Part shown: in pieces, positions 7,193-16,371 of the stretch
How positions within the stretch are numbered: the first letter of the stretch is position 1
How the letters are laid out: every line of letters starts with the position of its first letter
NCBI GenBank assembly: GCA_905233985.1
Contig: CAJOFA010000021.1
Location: 1 to 59,256 of the forward strand
Reading direction: 5' to 3'
DNA: 59,256 nucleotides
Origin: an uncultured Prevotella sp.
Lineage (GTDB): Bacteria; Bacteroidota; Bacteroidia; Bacteroidales; Bacteroidaceae
Position numbers and translations under genes: made by a program
The notes under the pieces: generated by a model
Seen by the model: only the letters and a program-made list of their open reading frames with translations
What the model was told of the DNA's origin: nothing
The model's database searches: none

Positions 7193-8860
7193 ATGATAGA
7201 GAGATTTTTAAAACAGACAACATTTACGTCTGTCGAGGATTACAATAAGAACTTGGAATTTATCATTCCAGAGAACTTCAACTTTGCATACGATGTGATG
7301 GATGTCTGGGCCGAAGAAAAACCTGACGGACTGGCCTTACTATGGACTAATGACCAGGGCGAGGAGATTCGCACTACGTTTGCCAAGCTGAAGGAGCAGA
7401 CAGACCAGGCCGCATCCTATCTGATGTCGCTCGGCATCGGCAAGAACGACCCTGTGATGCTCATTCTAAAGCGCCGTTACGAGTGGTGGGTCATCATGCT
7501 GGCCCTGTGCAAGATTGGCGCCATCGTCATCCCCGCTACCCACATGCTGACGAAGAAAGACATCATTTACCGCAATACCCGCGCCTCAGTAAAGGCCATC
7601 ATCTGCGTCGATGATGCCTACGTGACTGAGCAGATTAAGCTGGCTATGTCCGAGAGTCCTACGGTAAAGCAATATATCACCGTTACGGATCACGGCAAAC
7701 CCATTCCCGAGGGTTTCCGCGACTGGCAGGCAGAGTGGCAGCAGGCACCGAAATTCGTGCGTCCAGCCTTCGTCAACGAGAATGACGACACCATGCTGAT
7801 GTACTTTACCAGTGGCACCAGCGGCGAGCCGAAGATGGTGGCTCACGACTACCTATACGCCATGGGACATCTGACAACGGGTGTCTTCTGGCACAACCTG
7901 CACGAAGGTTCGCTGCACCTGACTGTTGCTGATACCGGCTGGGGAAAAGCCGTATGGGGTAAATTCTATGGTCAATGGTTTGCCGGCGCGACGGTCTTCG
8001 TTTTCGACCACGAGAAGTTCAATGCCGATACCCTGCTACGTCAAATAGAGAAGTATCACGTGACCTCGTTCTGTGCCCCACCCACCATCTACCGTTTCAT
8101 GATTCGTGAGGACCTAAGCAAATATGACCTGTCGTCACTCGAATACTGCTGCACGGCTGGTGAGGCATTGAATCCTGCCGTGTTCGACAAACTCAAGGAG
8201 CTGGTTGGCCTCAATATCATGGAAGGCTTCGGACAGACGGAGACGACGATGACACTCGGAACTTTCCCGTGGATGACACCCAAACCAGGCTCAATGGGTA
8301 TTCCCAACGCACAATATGACATTGACCTCATTCGCGCCGACGGCACATCATGTGAGGACGGTGAGAAAGGCGAGATTGTTGTCCGCGTCGGCGACCGCAA
8401 GCCCATCGGTTTGTTCAAGGAGTACTACCGTGATCCCGAACTGACGAAAGAGGCATGGCACAACGGACTCTATCACACTGGCGACATGGCATGGCGCGAC
8501 GAAGATGGCTACTACTGGTTTGAGGGCCGCATTGACGATGTCATCAAGTCCTCTGGCTACCGCATTGGCCCGTTTGAAGTGGAGAGTGCACTCATGACGC
8601 ATCCTGCAGTCGTGGAGTGTGCCATTACGGGAGTCCCCGATGACATCCGCGGCATGGTGGTCAAGGCGACTGTTGTCCTTGGCAAGGAGTGGAAGGCGAA
8701 GGCTGGTGATGCCCTCGTTAAGGAATTGCAGCAACATGTCAAGAACGTAACTGCGCCCTACAAATACCCCCGCATTGTGGAATTCGTCGACGAGCTGCCC
8801 AAGACCATCAGCGGAAAAATCCGCCGCGTGGAGATTCGTAAGAAGGACGCGGAGAAGTAA
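7193..8860 (+). CDS. AMP-forming acyl-CoA synthetase/ligase
   Basis: A 555 aa ANL-superfamily ligase that activates a carboxylate with ATP to acyl-AMP, then CoA. Motifs in order: P-loop TSGTSGEPK (206-214), GFGQTETT (about 344-351), YHTGDMAWRDEDGYYWFEGR followed by DDVIKSSGYRIGPFEVE, and the catalytic C-terminal Lys in PKTISGKIRR. It most resembles acetyl/medium-chain acyl-CoA synthetases; the substrate cannot be set from sequence. The upstream XRE-cupin gene suggests regulation. Confidence 0.92.
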   Translation: MIERFLKQTTFTSVEDYNKNLEFIIPENFNFAYDVMDVWAEEKPDGLALLWTNDQGEEIRTTFAKLKEQTDQAASYLMSLGIGKNDPVMLILKRRYEWWVIMLALCKIGAIVIPATHMLTKKDIIYRNTRASVKAIICVDDAYVTEQIKLAMSESPTVKQYITVTDHGKPIPEGFRDWQAEWQQAPKFVRPAFVNENDDTMLMYFTSGTSGEPKMVAHDYLYAMGHLTTGVFWHNLHEGSLHLTVADTGWGKAVWGKFYGQWFAGATVFVFDHEKFNADTLLRQIEKYHVTSFCAPPTIYRFMIREDLSKYDLSSLEYCCTAGEALNPAVFDKLKELVGLNIMEGFGQTETTMTLGTFPWMTPKPGSMGIPNAQYDIDLIRADGTSCEDGEKGEIVVRVGDRKPIGLFKEYYRDPELTKEAWHNGLYHTGDMAWRDEDGYYWFEGRIDDVIKSSGYRIGPFEVESALMTHPAVVECAITGVPDDIRGMVVKATVVLGKEWKAKAGDALVKELQQHVKNVTAPYKYPRIVEFVDELPKTISGKIRRVEIRKKDAEK

Positions 8861-8876
8861 TCTACAACAAATAATC

Positions 8877-9242
8877 ATGGCTGCGCATAACGAATTGGGG
8901 AAATGGGGTGAGGACCTTGCGGCAAACTATCTGCAACATGAGGGCTACTTCATTCTGGAGCGCGATTGGAAGTCAGGACACCGCGACATTGACATCATTG
9001 CCGCCGATAGTGATGGTACGGTGGTTTTTGTCGAAGTAAAGACACGAAGCAATCGTGTGTTCGGCGAACCAGAGGATGCGGTTGACTACTGGAAACTCAA
9101 GAACCTGAAAGCTGCCATCAACCATTACATCAAGTATCAGCACATTAACGGTGAGGTTCGCTTTGACATCGTCACCATTGTCGGGAGCGAGAATGATTCT
9201 GAACCTGAAATAAATCATATCAAGGATATACCATTATATTAA
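8877..9242 (+). CDS. yraN: YraN/UPF0102 family protein (endonuclease-like fold)
   Basis: A 121 aa protein. ATG 8877 gives the family start MAAHNELGKWGEDLAANYL; an upstream in-frame ATG inside the preceding gene adds unrelated residues. The core GHRDIDIIAADSDGTVVFVE then VKTR has the Asp and Glu-x-Lys arrangement of the PD-(D/E)XK nuclease fold. YraN proteins are widespread but of poorly established function. Confidence 0.9.
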   Translation: MAAHNELGKWGEDLAANYLQHEGYFILERDWKSGHRDIDIIAADSDGTVVFVEVKTRSNRVFGEPEDAVDYWKLKNLKAAINHYIKYQHINGEVRFDIVTIVGSENDSEPEINHIKDIPLY

Positions 9243-9250
9243 TCAATGAG

Positions 9251-10033
9251 ATGAAGAAACGTATAGTCATCAAAATAGGTTCAAACGTATTGACACGAAA
9301 AGACGGAAAACTGGACGTGACACGCATGTCGGCACTCGTTGACCAGATAGCATGGTTACGTCGCCAGAACATCGAGGTCATCCTCGTATCAAGTGGTGCC
9401 GTGGCCTGCGGACGAAGAGAGCTGACCGTAGATCACTCTCTGGACTCTGTGGAACAGCGCCAGTTGTTCAGTGCGGTAGGACAGGTGAAGTTGGTGGGAT
9501 TGTACTATGATCTGTTCCGTGAGTTCGGTATTCACGTGGGCCAAGTACTCACGATGAAAGAGAACTTCGAACCCGGCGAGCAATACCGCAACCAGCGTGC
9601 CTGTATGACGGTGATGCTGGAGAACGATGTGCTACCCATCGTCAATGAGAACGACACGGTGAGCGTCACAGAGCTGATGTTTACCGATAACGATGAGTTG
9701 TCAGGCCTCATCGCTCAGATGATGCAAGCCGACACGCTCATTCTTTTAAGCAACATCGACGGCATCTATGACGGCCATCCCGACAACCACACATCAAAAA
9801 TTATCCCCTGTGTGGCACCGGGTACCGACCTCTCCCAGTATATCAAGGAGGAGAAGAGTGCCTTCGGTCGTGGCGGCATGCACTCGAAATACACTACTGC
9901 CACTAAGGTACAACAGTCGGGCATCCGTGTCATCATCGCCAACGGTAAGCGTGAGAACATCCTCGTTGACCTGATTGAACATCCAGAAGACGCCCCACAT
10001 ACAGAATTTCAACCATCATCTATATGCAACTGA
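9251..10033 (+). CDS. proB: Glutamate 5-kinase (short form, no PUA domain)
   Basis: A 260 aa amino-acid kinase, first step of proline synthesis. It begins [16 protein letters not shown] and has [11 protein letters not shown] and [21 protein letters not shown]. coli ProB is about 367 aa because of a C-terminal PUA domain; here the protein stops after the kinase domain. It overlaps proA by 10 bp. Confidence 0.94.
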   Translation: MKKRIVIKIGSNVLTRKDGKLDVTRMSALVDQIAWLRRQNIEVILVSSGAVACGRRELTVDHSLDSVEQRQLFSAVGQVKLVGLYYDLFREFGIHVGQVLTMKENFEPGEQYRNQRACMTVMLENDVLPIVNENDTVSVTELMFTDNDELSGLIAQMMQADTLILLSNIDGIYDGHPDNHTSKIIPCVAPGTDLSQYIKEEKSAFGRGGMHSKYTTATKVQQSGIRVIIANGKRENILVDLIEHPEDAPHTEFQPSSICN

Positions 10034-11265
10034 AAGAAACTTTTGAGAAAGTGAAGCGAGCCAGTAAGTCACTGGCGTTGTTGAGTGACGAACAGCGGAA
10101 CGACATTCTGTTGGCTGTTGCCGATGCCATTGTCAATAACAAGGAGAAAATACTGAAGGCCAATTCACTGGATCTGGCGAAAATGTCAAAGGACAACCCG
10201 CTCTACGACCGTTTGCAACTGACCGAGAAAAGACTTGACGACATTGCTTCCGATATGCGCAATGTAGCCACCCTACCCTCACCTCTCGGCCATATCACGA
10301 AACAGAAGACACTGCCCAACGGTCTGCGACTATGTCGCATCAGCGTGCCATTCGGTGTCATCGGTATGATTTACGAGGCACGTCCTAACGTTACCTATGA
10401 CGTCTTCTCACTGTGTTTCAAGAGCGGCAATGCCTGTGTGCTGAAGGGTGGAAAGGATGCCGATGCCTCCAATCTGGCTTCTGTTGAACTCATCCACGAT
10501 GTACTGAAGCAGTTTGGCGTCAATCCTGATGTCGTCACCCTGTTACCCGCCACCCATGAAGCCACCGGCGAGATGCTGAATGCCGTCGGCTATGTTGACC
10601 TGTGCATACCCCGTGGAGGAAGAAAGCTCATTGACTTTGTTCGCGACACCGCTCGTATCCCGGTGATTGAAACAGGAGCAGGTGTTGTCAACACCTATTT
10701 TGACAAAGACGGCGACTTGGAGATGGGTAAGGCCATCATCAATAATGCCAAGACACGACGCGTCAGCGTTTGCAACGCACTCGACTGCTTACTAATACAT
10801 CAAGACAGGCTTGTTAATCTGGTAGAATTAGTTAAGCCAATGGCCGACAAGAACGTCATCATCTATGCCGATGCCCAGGCCTATGCTGCCCTTGACGGGA
10901 AATATCCTTATTTGGAGCATGCGACAGGGGACAGTTTCGGCACCGAGTTTATGGACTACAAACTGGCCATTAAGAACGTAGCTTCACTCGAAGAAGCCCT
11001 TGCCCACATTGACGAGAACGGCAGTGGTCACAGCGAGGCGATTATCACCAACGACGAACAGACAGCCCGCAAGTTTCAGGCTCATGTTGACGCTGCATGC
11101 GTCTATTGGAACGCTCCGACTTCATTTACCGACGGTGCTCAGTTCGGGCTTGGTGCCGAGATAGGCATCTCCACACAGAAGCTCGGCCCTCGCGGACCGA
11201 TGGCATTAGAGGAAATCACTACCTACAAATGGCTCATCGAGGGTGAAGGACAGGTGCGAGCATAG
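10024..11265 (+). CDS. proA: Gamma-glutamyl phosphate reductase
   Basis: A 413 aa aldehyde-dehydrogenase-like enzyme, second step of proline synthesis. Diagnostic segments are [17 protein letters not shown] (about 110-126), GNACVLKGG and [17 protein letters not shown], which holds the catalytic Cys. The 10-bp overlap with proB suggests translational coupling, useful because the glutamyl-phosphate intermediate is unstable. Confidence 0.96.
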   Translation: MQLKETFEKVKRASKSLALLSDEQRNDILLAVADAIVNNKEKILKANSLDLAKMSKDNPLYDRLQLTEKRLDDIASDMRNVATLPSPLGHITKQKTLPNGLRLCRISVPFGVIGMIYEARPNVTYDVFSLCFKSGNACVLKGGKDADASNLASVELIHDVLKQFGVNPDVVTLLPATHEATGEMLNAVGYVDLCIPRGGRKLIDFVRDTARIPVIETGAGVVNTYFDKDGDLEMGKAIINNAKTRRVSVCNALDCLLIHQDRLVNLVELVKPMADKNVIIYADAQAYAALDGKYPYLEHATGDSFGTEFMDYKLAIKNVASLEEALAHIDENGSGHSEAIITNDEQTARKFQAHVDAACVYWNAPTSFTDGAQFGLGAEIGISTQKLGPRGPMALEEITTYKWLIEGEGQVRA

Positions 11266-11270
11266 CTCGC

Positions 11271-11305
11271 TAATTAATAATTGATAATTGACAATTGATA
11301 ATTAT
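11271..11305 (+). repeat. Heptamer array running into the argF-prime start codon
   Basis: Five contiguous heptamers (TAATTAA, TAATTGA, TAATTGA, CAATTGA, TAATTAT) fill the proA to argF-prime gap. The last unit supplies the A and T of the start codon. No Shine-Dalgarno is present. Confidence 0.8.
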
Positions 11306-12269
11306 GAAATCATTTATTAATGTACAGGATATCGGCCCGTTGGACAAGGCAATGGCCGAAGCATTCGAGATTAAGAACGACCATTATAAATTTCAGCATC
11401 TGGGCAAGAACAAGACGCTCATGATGATTTTCTTCAACAACTCATTACGCACGCGCCTCTCCACTCAGAAGGCTGCCATGAATCTGGGAATGAACGTCAT
11501 CGTGCTTGACGTCAATGCCGGAGCATGGAAACTGGAGACCGAGCGTGGTGTCATCATGGATGGTGACAAGAGTGAGCATCTGCTGGAGGCCATCCCGGTG
11601 ATGGGTTGCTATTGTGACCTTATCGGCGTGCGCTCCTTTGCCGGACTGACAGACCGTGAGTACGACTATGCCGAAACGGTGCTGAATCAGTTTATCAGAT
11701 ACTCTGGCCGTCCTGTCTTTGCAATGGAGACAGCAACAGTCCATCCTTTACAGGCTTTTGCAGATCTCATTACCATTGAGGAGCACAAGACAGTGAAGCG
11801 TCCCAAAGTCGTGCTCACCTGGGCACCTCACTGCCGCGCTCTGCCGCAGGCTGTGCCTAACTCATTCGCCCAATGGATGAATGCCGCCGAGGACGTTGAC
11901 CTTGTCATCACCCATCCCAAGGGCTATGAACTCGACCCTCAGTTCGTGGGTAATGCCGTCGTTGAGTATGACCAGCGCAAGGCCTTTGAAGGTGCTGACT
12001 TCATATACGCCAAGAACTGGAGCAACCCGGGTGTAACCAATCCCGCCGACTACGGTAAGATAACTTGCGAAGACCGCTCCTGGACAGTGGATGCAGAGCA
12101 CATGTCATGGACCAACAACGGTAAGTTCATGCATTGTCTGCCCGTGCGCCGTAACCTCATCGTTACCGATGACGTTATCGAGTCTCCTAACAGCCTTGTC
12201 ATTCCTGAGGCTGCCAACCGTGAGATATCCTGCTCCGTCGTCATCAAACGCATGCTCGAAGCACTGTAA
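11304..12269 (+). CDS. argF': N-acylornithine carbamoyltransferase (acetyl- or succinyl-ornithine)
   Basis: A 321 aa transcarbamylase of the Bacteroides SOTCase/Xanthomonas AOTCase type, which carbamoylates N-acylornithine. ATG 11304 (MKSFINVQDIG) matches the family start; the upstream MII frame start is unnecessary. It has a carbamoyl-phosphate loop NNSLRTRLST, TWAPHCRALPQAVPNSF and HCLPVRRN. By my recollection residue 90 sets acyl specificity (Pro in B. fragilis SOTCase, Glu at the matching site in Xanthomonas AOTCase). Here GDKSEHLLEA puts Ser at position 90, so the acyl group is unresolved. Confidence 0.93.
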   Translation: MKSFINVQDIGPLDKAMAEAFEIKNDHYKFQHLGKNKTLMMIFFNNSLRTRLSTQKAAMNLGMNVIVLDVNAGAWKLETERGVIMDGDKSEHLLEAIPVMGCYCDLIGVRSFAGLTDREYDYAETVLNQFIRYSGRPVFAMETATVHPLQAFADLITIEEHKTVKRPKVVLTWAPHCRALPQAVPNSFAQWMNAAEDVDLVITHPKGYELDPQFVGNAVVEYDQRKAFEGADFIYAKNWSNPGVTNPADYGKITCEDRSWTVDAEHMSWTNNGKFMHCLPVRRNLIVTDDVIESPNSLVIPEAANREISCSVVIKRMLEAL

Positions 12270-12343
12270 GACAATGTCCGATGGTCGCTACGCTCAAAAT
12301 TTAAAAAAATTGAATCAAAAAATTGCAAAAAATAAATTTCTTA

Positions 12344-12351
12344 TAATTTTG
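12344..12351 (+). promoter_or_regulatory. Promoter -7 box for the threonine-aldolase-like gene
   Basis: TAATTTTG lies 37 nt before the start codon in the 119-nt gap after argF-prime, with a TTG (12323-12325) 18 nt upstream. The match is consistent with a Bacteroidetes promoter and marks a new transcription unit. Confidence 0.5.
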
Positions 12352-12388
12352 AGGCCTATTGTGAGCCGACCCATAATGTTTAAAGTCT

Positions 12389-13438
12389 ATGATTTCTTTC
12401 GAGTGTGATTACAATAACGGGGCATGTCAGCAGGTCATCGACAACTTAGTCCGATATAACCATGCTAAGCCGACTCCTTATGGCTTCGACGAGTTTAGCG
12501 AGCGGGCTAAGGCACGCATCCGTGAAGCTTGTGGACTCCCTGATGCACAGATATTCTTCCTGACGGGAGGCACGCAGACCAATGCCACCACCATCGACTC
12601 GATGCTCTATCAGTACGAAGGTGTGATTTGTGTGGGTTGTGGACATATCAATGTCCATGAGGCAGGTGCCGTAGAGTTTACCGAGCACAAAATCATCACC
12701 ATTGCCGATACGCAAGGCAAGATGGAAGCCAAGACACTCGACAAGTATCTTGACGACTACATGCACGACGGCAATAAAGACCATGCCGTCCACCCCGGAC
12801 TGGTGTATATCACATTCCCCACTGAGCTGGGCACGCTCTATAGCGCTAAGGAGCTCGATAACATCTATAAGGTATGTCAGCATTACGAGATACCGCTCTA
12901 TATCGACGGAGCCCGTCTTGGCTATGGACTAATGGCTCAAGGCAACGACATCTCCCTGCCCTATATGGCTCGCCATTGTGACGTTTTCTATATTGGCGGC
13001 ACGAAGATAGGTGCCCTTTGCGGCGAAGCCGTCGTCTTCACCAACCGCAGGGCCCACAAGCATTTCTTCTCCATACAGAAGCAGCATGGAGCCGTCATTG
13101 CCAAGGGAGCGCTCATTGGGTTACAGTTCGATGCACTCTTCTCCCCTCTCCCTGGAGCCGAGGGTGGGGTCCTCTACTTCAAACTCTCAGAACATGCCAT
13201 CAACATGGCGATGCGTATGAAGGAAATCTTTATCAAGAAAGGATTTGAATTCTATGTTGACTCCCCCACCAACCAGCAGTTTGTCATCATCGACAACGAG
13301 CATGTAGATAAACTGAGCCAAAAAGTGCTGTTTACCCACTTCGGGCAGGCAGACAAGCACCACACCATCTGCCGCTTCGTGACCAGCTGGGCAACCACCA
13401 ACGAGGAGCTTGATCAATTGGAACAGATCTTGGGATGA
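12389..13438 (+). CDS. Threonine aldolase / beta-eliminating lyase family PLP enzyme
   Basis: A 349 aa fold-type I PLP enzyme. FLTGGTQTNATTI (57-69), YIDGARLGYG (171-180) and the PLP lysine in FYIGGTKIGAL (Lys206) match low-specificity L-threonine aldolases, which cleave threonine or allo-threonine to glycine and acetaldehyde. Residues about 252-261 (SPLPGAEGGV) derive from a GC-rich repeat that looks inserted. It has its own promoter. Confidence 0.88.
   Translation: MISFECDYNNGACQQVIDNLVRYNHAKPTPYGFDEFSERAKARIREACGLPDAQIFFLTGGTQTNATTIDSMLYQYEGVICVGCGHINVHEAGAVEFTEHKIITIADTQGKMEAKTLDKYLDDYMHDGNKDHAVHPGLVYITFPTELGTLYSAKELDNIYKVCQHYEIPLYIDGARLGYGLMAQGNDISLPYMARHCDVFYIGGTKIGALCGEAVVFTNRRAHKHFFSIQKQHGAVIAKGALIGLQFDALFSPLPGAEGGVLYFKLSEHAINMAMRMKEIFIKKGFEFYVDSPTNQQFVIIDNEHVDKLSQKVLFTHFGQADKHHTICRFVTSWATTNEELDQLEQILG
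13141..13171 (+). repeat. GC-rich palindromic repeat inside the lyase gene
   Basis: CTCCCCTCTCCCTGGAG followed by GAGGGTGGGGTC forms C-rich and G-rich arms in the style of 886-918 and part of 3341-3413. It is read in frame as SPLPGAEGG, matching SPLPIEGSGEA in the GNAT gene and PLGGTEGG in argC. Confidence 0.65.
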
Positions 13439-13473
13439 GAACTTTTGCTCTCGCGCGCGTACCTTATATATAA

Positions 13474-14193
13474 TTAAAGAAGAGATAGCACTTTGACGAC
13501 TTGTCCTTCGTAGGTATTGATGGTAAGGCGCAGGGTGTCGGCAGGGATGCGGGAAACGGGGATGCTGAAGTAACGTTGCAGGGAATAGTATTCTGGTACG
13601 CCGCCTTGGTCGTGATAGAGCGTACAGCAAAGGGTACGCCTGCCGTCATGATGTGTCTGCACGCTGTCGGTCAGCAGAGCTATCGTCTGTCGGGCATCCT
13701 CCGTGTCGGGCTGACCGGTCTTGAGGATAATGCTTACATTGACATAGCGTTTGTTACGTGCCAGCCAAATGCTCTCAAGCCTCACGGGGTCGGTCATGAC
13801 CTGTTTCAGGTCATCTATCGTGTATGGGATGAGCGTCGGCACCAACGAGAGTCCTATGGCATCGGCAGCATCCTGTCCCTTGTCGTTTTTCACACGGTTA
13901 TAGTAAAGAATGGCACGATAAACGGTGTCCGCAGTCTCTATGCTCTTCGCGGTAAAGCGCGGATAAGCTATTAGTGAATCGCCTTCATCGGTTACCACGT
14001 AATTGATGCGCTTGTCATTGCCGACACCTGCCTCCACAAAGTCAGCCGTCATCTGTGAATACTCTCCCTCGCCCTTTTCGTAGTTGTCCTGGGTACATGA
14101 CACGGAAAGGCAAAAAGGTAAAAAGGTAAAAAGGTAAAAAACGGATTTAGCCCATCTTACCCTGAACGACTTCATATGCAGATTCACATTCAT
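13474..14193 (-). CDS. NigD-like lipoprotein
   Basis: A 239 aa protein with a signal peptide ending in the lipobox-like LSVSC, then an OB-like N-terminal and a beta-rich C-terminal part. The overall pattern fits NigD-like proteins of Bacteroidetes, named after the B. fragilis nig locus; their function is not settled. The hydrophobic signal core is encoded by a GGTAAAAA octamer array. It is the last gene of the PASTA-rluD-ddl-acyltransferase-nigD run. Confidence 0.7.
   Translation of the reverse strand: MNVNLHMKSFRVRWAKSVFYLFTFLPFCLSVSCTQDNYEKGEGEYSQMTADFVEAGVGNDKRINYVVTDEGDSLIAYPRFTAKSIETADTVYRAILYYNRVKNDKGQDAADAIGLSLVPTLIPYTIDDLKQVMTDPVRLESIWLARNKRYVNVSIILKTGQPDTEDARQTIALLTDSVQTHHDGRRTLCCTLYHDQGGVPEYYSLQRYFSIPVSRIPADTLRLTINTYEGQVVKVLSLL
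14112..14141 (+). repeat. Octamer array inside the signal-peptide coding region
   Basis: Tandem GGTAAAAA units at period 8 (plus strand) lie inside the reversed nigD-like gene and encode the FYLFTFLPF part of its signal peptide. The same unit precedes the acyl-CoA ligase (7160-7191) and, degenerate, the start of this gene. Confidence 0.75.
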
Positions 14194-14198
14194 CAGTT

Positions 14199-15353
14199 TT
14201 ACTTTTTTACCTTTAAATAATTTTCTGCTGGATTGGCATACATGGTCAGCATCCGCTCACGCAGGAATGTCTCATCCTTGCCAGGAATCTGAATCTTGGC
14301 CAACTGGCCACGCAGGTACTGCTCGAAGCGGGCCTTATCCTTAGAGGTGTAATGCTCTGCATGGTCACTGTTTCCATTCAGCTCGTCGAGTGCGATGTAG
14401 TTGCACGGGTACAGGCGATAGCCACGATGCAGCTCACCATCCATGCGACGGCAGAGCTCGGCATAGAACTCTGCTCGGGGCAGACCGTCGAGTTCTTCCA
14501 GCCACGTATTGATGGCGGCGGCACAATGGTAATGCACACGGCCCTTATAGCCGAGGATACCCGTCTTCATGTTGTCGAGGTCATCTTGCTTGCTCTTCTT
14601 AAAGGCGGGGTTGTCGCGCTTCTGCTGCATCTCCTGCGCCTTCAGGTAGTCACACGGGTCATACTCGTAACTGATGGTAAGGGGCACGATATTTAATTCC
14701 TTCAGTGGCCCTCCCATAGCAAGCATTTTCAGCACGGACTCCTGCGTGCGGTCGTCGCTGTCCTTGGCACGTCCCTCACGCTGGGCAATCCAGATATTCT
14801 CCTTCTTCTGCGTCACGGCGTAGTGGATATATCGGCTCATGAGCTGGCTGCTGCGCATCATCTCGTGTGCCGTCAATCCGCGGCGCACGGTAAATGACTT
14901 GTTCATGCGCACCAACCGCTTAATCCACGGGTAGATGAGCAGGTTGTCGCCAATGCCTATCTCCACGGTTGTGGGATAGTCATGATTGACGAGCATGAGA
15001 TCAAGGAATGCGGAGTCGAGCACAATGTCACGGTGGTTGCTGACGAAGGTGTATCTTTGTTGAGTATGGAGCTTTGAGAATTGAGCGCTCAATGCCTTGT
15101 CATCAAAGGTGCAGCCGTCGGTATGCTTGCGGATGATATACTTCACCACGGGCTTCATAAACCGCTTCTGGAAGTCGAGCGGTGTCTTCACGCCGATGAA
15201 TGCCAGCCGCAGCAGTCCGTTGCGCACGGCTTTCGGCAACCACGGTGCAAAGCCTTTCAACATGAGCTGAAACTGGCGGTCGTTCAACAAATCATTGAAC
15301 GCCTGCTTCATCTCCGCCGGCTCGTAAGGCCGTATCTCGTCAAACTCGTTCAT
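14199..15353 (-). CDS. Acyltransferase, glycerol-3-phosphate/lysophosphatidate type
   Basis: A 384 aa PlsB/PlsC-superfamily acyltransferase, probably moving acyl chains in phospholipid or other membrane lipid synthesis. The active-site block FVSNHRDIVLDSAF has His107 and Asp113 five residues apart, not the classical HX4D. QREGRAKDSDDRTQESVL is a second conserved block (substrate-binding Arg/Glu). Five nucleotides separate it from the nigD-like gene and one from ddl. Confidence 0.82.
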   Translation of the reverse strand: MNEFDEIRPYEPAEMKQAFNDLLNDRQFQLMLKGFAPWLPKAVRNGLLRLAFIGVKTPLDFQKRFMKPVVKYIIRKHTDGCTFDDKALSAQFSKLHTQQRYTFVSNHRDIVLDSAFLDLMLVNHDYPTTVEIGIGDNLLIYPWIKRLVRMNKSFTVRRGLTAHEMMRSSQLMSRYIHYAVTQKKENIWIAQREGRAKDSDDRTQESVLKMLAMGGPLKELNIVPLTISYEYDPCDYLKAQEMQQKRDNPAFKKSKQDDLDNMKTGILGYKGRVHYHCAAAINTWLEELDGLPRAEFYAELCRRMDGELHRGYRLYPCNYIALDELNGNSDHAEHYTSKDKARFEQYLRGQLAKIQIPGKDETFLRERMLTMYANPAENYLKVKK

Positions 15354-15354
15354 A

Positions 15355-16344
15355 TTAGAACTGGTTTTCCACTATCTCCGTCAGGACATCGGTCATATTG
15401 AGGCCGGCGGCACGCACCTGCTGGGGGATAAAACTGGTGGCCGTCATGCCTGGCGTCGTGTTCACCTCAAGCATCGTTATCTTGCCTTCGGGAGAAATGA
15501 TATAGTCAATGCGGATGATGCCGTTACAGTGCAGGATGTCATAGATATGACTGGTAATCTCACGCACACGGTTGGTGATGTCCTCGGACAGACGGGCGGG
15601 TGTTATCTCCTGCACCTGGCCGTTATACTTCGCGTCATAGTCGAAGAACTCATTGCTTGTGACCACCTCCGTAGCGGGCAACACCACAGACTTCTTCTTC
15701 GTCTTATAGCAACCGATGCTGATTTCCGTTCCCGGCAGGAACTGCTCCACCATGATCTCGGGACTCTCCATCATGGCCTTGCGGATGGCGGGAGCCAACT
15801 GGTCCTTGTTCTTCACCTTGCTGACACCGAAACTGGAACCGTCGGCTGCCGGCTTGACGAAGCAGGGCATACCGATGCGCTCCTCTATCACGTCATCGCT
15901 GACCAGCTGCTCATAGCCCTTGCGAATGAGTAATGAGTCAGCCACCGAGACGCCATAGCCGCGCAGATACTGGTTGAGCACGAACTTGTCGAACGTCATG
16001 GCCTCAACCAGCACGCCACTCGTGGAGTAAGGCAGACGGATGAGGTCGAAGTAGCCCTGCATCAGGCCATTCTCGCCCGGCGTACCGTGAATGGTGATGT
16101 AGGCGTAGTCGAACAGTTTGGCCTTGCCGTCCTCGACAAACGAGAAGTCGTTGCGGTCAATGCGTGCCGTGACACCACCTGGCAGTTCCACCCGCCAGTC
16201 AACACCTCTCACGTCAACAATATACACATTGTATCGTTCCTTGTCAAAGAACGAATATAATCCCTTTGCGGAGCGCATCGACACATCGTGCTCCGATGAA
16301 TCGCCTCCGCAGACAATAGCGATGTTTCTTTTGAGTTGTTTCAT
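15355..16344 (-). CDS. ddl: D-alanine--D-alanine ligase
   Basis: A 329 aa ATP-grasp enzyme making D-Ala-D-Ala for the peptidoglycan stem peptide. It has the start AIVCGGDSSEHDVSMRSA, the ATP-grasp block CFVKPAADGSSFGVSKVK and the Mg-binding EVNTTPGMTATSFIPQQ near the end. Here it lies outside the dcw cluster, next to an acyltransferase and a pseudouridine synthase. Confidence 0.96.
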   Translation of the reverse strand: MKQLKRNIAIVCGGDSSEHDVSMRSAKGLYSFFDKERYNVYIVDVRGVDWRVELPGGVTARIDRNDFSFVEDGKAKLFDYAYITIHGTPGENGLMQGYFDLIRLPYSTSGVLVEAMTFDKFVLNQYLRGYGVSVADSLLIRKGYEQLVSDDVIEERIGMPCFVKPAADGSSFGVSKVKNKDQLAPAIRKAMMESPEIMVEQFLPGTEISIGCYKTKKKSVVLPATEVVTSNEFFDYDAKYNGQVQEITPARLSEDITNRVREITSHIYDILHCNGIIRIDYIISPEGKITMLEVNTTPGMTATSFIPQQVRAAGLNMTDVLTEIVENQF

Positions 16345-16371
16345 TTTATGCTTTCTTTTATTCTTTATCCA

